Source: Malurus cyaneus samueli
Lineage: Eukaryota; Chordata; Aves; Passeriformes; Maluridae
Assembly (NCBI GenBank): GCA_009741485.1
Contig: CM019227.1
Span: 15,706,057 to 15,770,056 of the forward strand
Length of the DNA: 64,000 nt
Reading direction: 5' to 3'
The notes below the pieces were generated by a model. That model had not been told where the DNA came from and did not search any database. It was given only the letters and a program-made list of their open reading frames with translations. Position numbers and translations under genes: made by a program. Positions 59,901-64,000 of the stretch are shown here, piece after piece (the stretch's first letter is position 1; each line of letters starts with the position of its first letter).

Positions 59901-60309
59901 CTCTGAGCAGCATCGAGTGTAGTTCCACATTAATAGTCAGTGTATCTATCAAAACTACCACCTGCACTACAAATGTGTAACCTGTCAGGCAGCAGGATCC
60001 CGGGGGATGCACATCCTGCTGTGCTTCTCAGATGAGTTATTCACTGCCTCTGCAACTTGAAAGGAAGGGAAAAAAGAGAGCTCGGAGATATCTCGGTACT
60101 GACAGTGTCAGACCAGACCTGAGATTCTCAAATCAGCTGCTTAAAACAGAAGCTGAGGAGATTTAATTTCCCTGGACAGGTCACCCACAAGATTTTCCCC
60201 GCCTGCCTCATTCATCTCCAGTTCAGAAAGATGAGTAGACTGAAATAGTTCTCGGTTTCCACACAATTGCACTTTCTTTCATATTTAGACTTGCTTTCAG
60301 TTGCAATTC
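56975..60309. other. unique AT-rich noncoding sequence
   Basis: No repeat or exon is recognised over about 3.3 kb, and open frames are notably scarce. Many ATTA and TAAT cores occur at 58.1-58.4 kb without a sharp block. Confidence 0.5.
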
Positions 60310-60370
60310 AGAGAATCACAGGATGATGTCACATGGATGGGACCTCTGGCAGTCACCCAGCCCCGCCTGC
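60310..60370 (-). mobile_element. CR1 LINE 3' end fragment, minus strand
   Basis: GAGAATCACAGGATGATG, then GGGACCTCTGGCAGTCACCC and AGCCCCGCCTGCTCTG, read in reverse, match the CR1 3' terminus (the pattern of a bad-match ATTCTATGATT end and a GGTCCCTTCCAACC box). It is a short, decayed remnant. Confidence 0.7.
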
Positions 60371-60682
60371 TCTGAGCTCCTCTGCCCAGGAATAACAAAT
60401 CCAGTTTTGAGGATTTGGTGCCTCCAGTATCTGACGTTCCTTCCCCACACATGAATAGTCTGCTCCAGGTTCAGGAGAAAATGTTATACACACAAATATA
60501 TATCTGCACATGGAATTTCACACATTCTGGCTTCAGTCCTTGGGCTGCCAATCTGCCACACACAGTAAAATCACAGCAGCACTAGGAAGCTCCCCAAGTA
60601 CAAATGAAGATTTCCACGGGTTTGTGCCATTCCCCACCAAAGCACAGCTCACCACACCTCCACTCATTTGGCTCATGGTCGC
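60371..60682. other. spacer, possibly part of the adjoining retroviral element
   Basis: Sequence between the CR1 remnant and the LTR. If the LTR below is not solo, this would be the start of its internal region on the minus strand, but no primer-binding site or gag frame could be recognised. Confidence 0.4.
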
Positions 60683-61328
60683 TGTTGGCCAGACAGCAAC
60701 GCAAAATAACAAAGACACACATATACACAGAACCAATAATTCCCTTTATTATGAGGTAAGCCCCTTTTATCCATTTTGCAATAAGTGTATACCTTTGTGT
60801 CAATCATACATTGGTTAAGAGACAGCTGTTTAGTTACTCATCAGTATGTGATTGGTGGGTTTGCAAAGAGCTGCAGTGTGGCCAATGTCTTCAGTTTGGC
60901 CACCTGTGTTATCGATTCTACATTCCAATCCACTTTTCTCAGAGACAGCCAAGGGTGTGGTGTTTTTCTTCCATGCAGGCTGTTAACACTCCCTTTATTG
61001 TGTAACCCTGCAGTTCATCATTCTATCTTCTGTGCACAAAACAGGATTTGGCTCTGCCTCTCCCACTCTTGGGAGTTTTTTGGTTTCACTTTTGCTCCTC
61101 TGAATGCAAAAGCGCAGGTCTATTCCGTGCCATGTTCAAATCAGTCTCCAGGTCTGCCACAAAACCATGCTAGCCAAACAGCCACCTGTTTTCCATGGTG
61201 AAATCCCAATTCCAAGCCTGGCACGTGCTCCTTTCGTGTCTCCAAGAAGCCTCGCTGTCTGCTAAGTCTCTGTGGACAGAACTGACTGACCCCATGCAGA
61301 ACCAGCTCCTTGGCTGAATACTTTTACA
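60683..61328 (-). mobile_element. LTR of an avian endogenous retrovirus (minus strand)
   Basis: Read on the minus strand there are CCAAT boxes (CCACCAATCAC and AACCAATG), then a TATA-like GGATAAAAGGGG at about 60762-60773. About 20 bp later comes a poly(A) signal AATAAA at 60745-60750. This compact TATA-to-AATAAA spacing is like that of avian alpha/ERVK-type LTRs. Boundaries are uncertain: TGTTGGCC at 60683 and TTTTACA at 61328 are plausible TG...CA ends, but no matching flanking duplication was found. Plus-strand frames over it are antisense U3 sequence, not genes. The tail end abuts three copies of TACACCAGT. Confidence 0.6.
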
Positions 61329-63225
61329 CCAGTTAAAAAAAAAACCAGTTTTACACCAGCCGAACTCTTCTACACCAGTTTAAAAAACACTGTGAAACAA
61401 AAAAAAACCCTAAGAGTGAAAGAGTCAGAGCCAAATCCTGTTTTCTGCACCAAAGATAGAATGATAAACAAATGAGAAACTGATATCCAGGAAATACCAC
61501 TGGTTTTGTAAGGTGTGCTTCTGGGAGCTTTAACACCTGCAAGGATAAATGTCTTGTGTATATGCACTTCACTAGCTACAACAAAATAAATAAAAAAACC
61601 AAACCAAACCTGTTAGAATGTTAACCAAGCAGTCAAATTCTCCTCCCTGCGTGCAGATTTCTACTGATTCTGTGAGGATTCTGCCACACTTCAGAGCACT
61701 CAGCAGAGACTATAATTAGCCAGAAGTTTTGCAGAGCAGAGGATCCAAAACAAATGTTTGGCAAAGGAGGTCCATGTGTGGGCATTCAAGGTTTTAGAAG
61801 CAAAAATAACAGAAGCATCGGTAACTTAAAAACAAGACAAAATACTGATAATTACATTATTTTAATAGTATGTCAAGATGAGGAATAACAGTCTTGGGAA
61901 ATGGGACCAGTAAATTATTATTCCTCAGGTTTGTTCCACACTCTGCTGTTCAAGTGTGGAAAAAACAACAGGCAAACTCCTTGGCCATATATTTCACATT
62001 AACACAGCTTTAGTGCCAACAACTGCAGAGCCACCATCTTCGGGAATATCTTGCTATTCTCACCCTTCTGCATTGAGTAGATGCTGAGAGAGTTTCAGAA
62101 AGAAAAATGTTCCAAACTCGATGTGTACGTGGATTTATTTTGAGAGCCTTTAACAGGCAAGCAGGAGGAGAAGTTTGACTCTACAGAAACACCCGAAAAG
62201 GCTCTGATTTCAAATGGGACACTCTGGATTAGACAATTAAAATCAATTTCTTCAGCCCTGTAAATCTACAAGTAGCTGCCACTTTTATCCCTTCCTTTGG
62301 GACATCCAGGCCAACCCCCCCTGATTACTGGGTTTTTCCAATTAAACTGACTGCAGTAGAGGTGTCAGACAAGAAATCTGCTTTAAATACAAATATACAT
62401 AACTGAGCTCAAACACAGAAATCACTCACACAAAATACATTACAAAGCTAGAAGTGTAACAATTAATTTCTTGTGTGCAGTAATTGGAATCTCTTTGCAC
62501 AGATTATTTATTTCATGTATGACAACAGAACATGCACATTAATACTTTGCATATTTCCATTTGTGCTTCCTGCTCTCACAAAAGCTATTTTGCCATTCCT
62601 CTCTTTCATGGAGACTCTTTATCCTTCTTCCTAATTGTCAAAACTCTCAGTAAGCACAGTGAATTCCTCACCATTATTTTTAACTAGTTTTTCATGTCCC
62701 TTTGAATCAAACGGCTTAAAAGCTTTGGCTTGGACTGCACTTTCTGAACCTCCTGTCCTTATAAATATAGACACTTTTCCTTAATAGGATTTCCAATTTG
62801 ATGTGCCCTGAGCTGCAATGCCAGAAGGATTACTTAAATTATTGAAATTTAATTCCAAATCGTTGTGGGTTTGATCACACGACGGAGGAGGCTTTACTGT
62901 GTCTTGTGCAGCGATGAGCCACACGAGGCTGCCTCACATCAGAAAGTTTGGGAAAACAGCTTTTGGAGGGCAAGACAATTAAACTTTAGTTTTTTGGGCT
63001 CTGGGCCTTAATACTATGTTTTCTAACACCACAGTTTCATACATTTCTACTCGAGTAGATATTCCATGGGTCAAGATCGAGCCATTCCTGTGTCTCTAAA
63101 TTAAGGACAAAATAGTCAAAAAAATCAAATTTATCACATTGCTGGCATCTGTTCCACCAGGGAATCAGATCCTCTGGCAAGAATCCCTCTGGTTTTGAAC
63201 AAAGATTTTTTTTTTCCTTTTTCAG
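61329..63225. other. unique noncoding sequence
   Basis: It starts with the repeated phrase TTACACCAGTT (three copies by 61380). A motif-dense AT-rich block lies at 62440-62560 (GTAACAATTAATTTC, CAGTAATTGG, CATTAATACTTTGCATAT). Just before 63225 there is a strong pyrimidine tract (T10, CC, T5, CAG) that could be a splice acceptor. A minus-strand frame of 78 codons at 63037-63273 has no domain. Confidence 0.45.
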
Positions 63226-63473
63226 TAGGCACAATAAAAGGAAAAAAAAATCCTGAGCAGGAGGAGCCACCATTGTTGAAGTCTAAGAAGGAAAGCCATG
63301 AGGAGAACCTGAGGAATATATGGCACAAGCAGGCAGTAGATGACAGGAAATGTTTTCAGTTCAGTAAACAGCCAACACCATCTGAAAATCTAAGGAAACT
63401 GAGTCTTTTAGAGAGGCAAGATGTTCATGGTGCATATTCAACATCATTAAAAATATTGCCCCACAGTCAGTGA
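63226..63473 (+). CDS. candidate terminal coding exon, unknown protein
   Basis: A strong acceptor (T-run, CCTTTTTCAG) ends at 63225. The exon would start with TA completing a split codon, then run 82 codons without a stop to TGA at 63471-63473. The predicted peptide is hydrophilic and rich in Lys, Glu, Gln and Ser (GTIKGKKNPEQEEPPLLKSK at the start, KILPHSQ at the end). It has no membrane segment and no domain I recognise. An AATAAA lies at 63476-63481, almost touching the stop. The other two plus frames are closed here, unlike in the repeat-derived frames elsewhere. Weak points: no upstream exon was found in the window, no GU-rich downstream element is obvious, and the codon pattern is not decisive. 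It could be a chance frame. Confidence 0.35.
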
Positions 63474-63475
63474 AC

Positions 63476-63481
63476 AATAAA
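63476..63481 (+). terminator. possible poly(A) signal AATAAA
   Basis: AATAAA three bases after the stop of the candidate exon. It is relevant only if that exon is real. It would leave a very short 3' untranslated region. Confidence 0.3.
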
Positions 63482-64000
63482 ACTTGAACTCTGAACTTCT
63501 ATCCTCCAAAGAGTTTCATTCAACTCCACCCATACCAAACCTATGACTCTTCTTAGAGCTGAAAGCTGTCTCTTCAAAAGGAATAACTCAATATATAATA
63601 ACAACTCAGAGCTCCGACTTCAAATGTGAATTTTAATCTCTTAACAGACATATATTTATTTCTTCATAAAAATTCTTCACATTTCTTTTTTTCAAACATT
63701 TCTAGCTTTATCCTATAGAAATTCTGACCTTTCTGAAATGAAGCTCAGCCCTCTACAAAGACAGTATTTATTTTATGGACTTCTTAAATGCCAAATGTTT
63801 TTTGAGATCCCTGAATTCCTACAGGACAACTCTGCAGGGCACCTACATGAAAATGAGGAGTCTGTAGGAGCACTGAAGAGCTGAAAATTACTGTTGTACA
63901 CTTCATCAGAATTCACATCTGACATTTCAACAAGTTGAGATTTGTTTGTCTTCACTGCCTTCCAGGCCCTTTTTCTGCTCTCTGTTTATCCCTTTTCATT
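63482..64000. other. noncoding sequence to the window edge
   Basis: AT-rich, with no repeat or exon recognised. If the upstream exon is real and the near signal is not used, this would be its 3' untranslated region. Confidence 0.45.

Noticed and set aside
60785..61201. A 138-codon Cys/Ser-rich plus frame, possibly a secreted protein
   Set aside because: It is antisense to the U3 region of an LTR whose CCAAT, TATA and poly(A) signals read on the minus strand.
63037..63273. A 78-codon minus-strand frame overlapping the candidate exon
   Set aside because: It overlaps the acceptor tract, starts in a poly-Phe run encoded by the T-rich tract, and has no domain; the plus-strand reading has the better gene-like context.

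Overview
The window looks like nuclear DNA of a bird, most likely a songbird. It is AT-rich, has no operons or long conserved reading frames, and carries two decayed CR1 LINE 3' ends (56.82-56.97 kb, plus strand; 60.31-60.37 kb, minus strand). It also has an LTR whose start and end match the widespread avian ERVL-type LTR (19.60-19.96 kb). No L1, Alu-like SINE, bacterial gene, CRISPR array, rRNA or tRNA was seen. These are recognitions by eye; no database search was run.

Most of the window is gene-poor sequence of the gene-desert or long-intron kind. The only protein-coding piece I can argue for is a candidate terminal exon near the right end (63,226-63,473, plus strand). It has a strong acceptor tract, 82 open codons, a stop and an AATAAA just after it. 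I do not recognise the protein. Nearly all other open frames are chance frames or by-products of stop-free tandem repeats.

The remaining structure is repeats. (1) There are six minisatellites: 18 bp (9.76 kb), 32 bp (21.55 kb), 38 bp (28.29 kb), 14-15 bp (35.37-37.30 kb, about 1.9 kb long), 38-39 bp (41.84 kb) and 34 bp (47.48 kb). There are smaller duplications of 87, 40 and 26 bp. (2) Three full-length copies of a roughly 440 bp LTR-like element lie in the same orientation at 5.80, 22.46 and 54.44 kb. Two of them are identical over 252 bp and then differ. (3) Further LTRs lie at 19.60, 49.27 and about 60.68 kb. (4) A diverged direct pair of unnamed repeat sits at 31.91 and 37.54 kb. (5) A/C-rich, T/G-rich, (GA)n, (TA)n and poly(T) tracts are also present.

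Between the repeats, several blocks are dense in TAAT/ATTA, octamer-like and E-box motifs and are free of repeats. They have the look of conserved developmental enhancers, but conservation cannot be judged from one sequence, so they carry low confidence. I found no convincing undescribed molecular system. The items most worth checking are the 1.9 kb array and its indel pattern, the hairpin-forming 34-bp array, the half-identical LTR pair, the diverged 31.9/37.5 kb pair, and the 63.2 kb exon.
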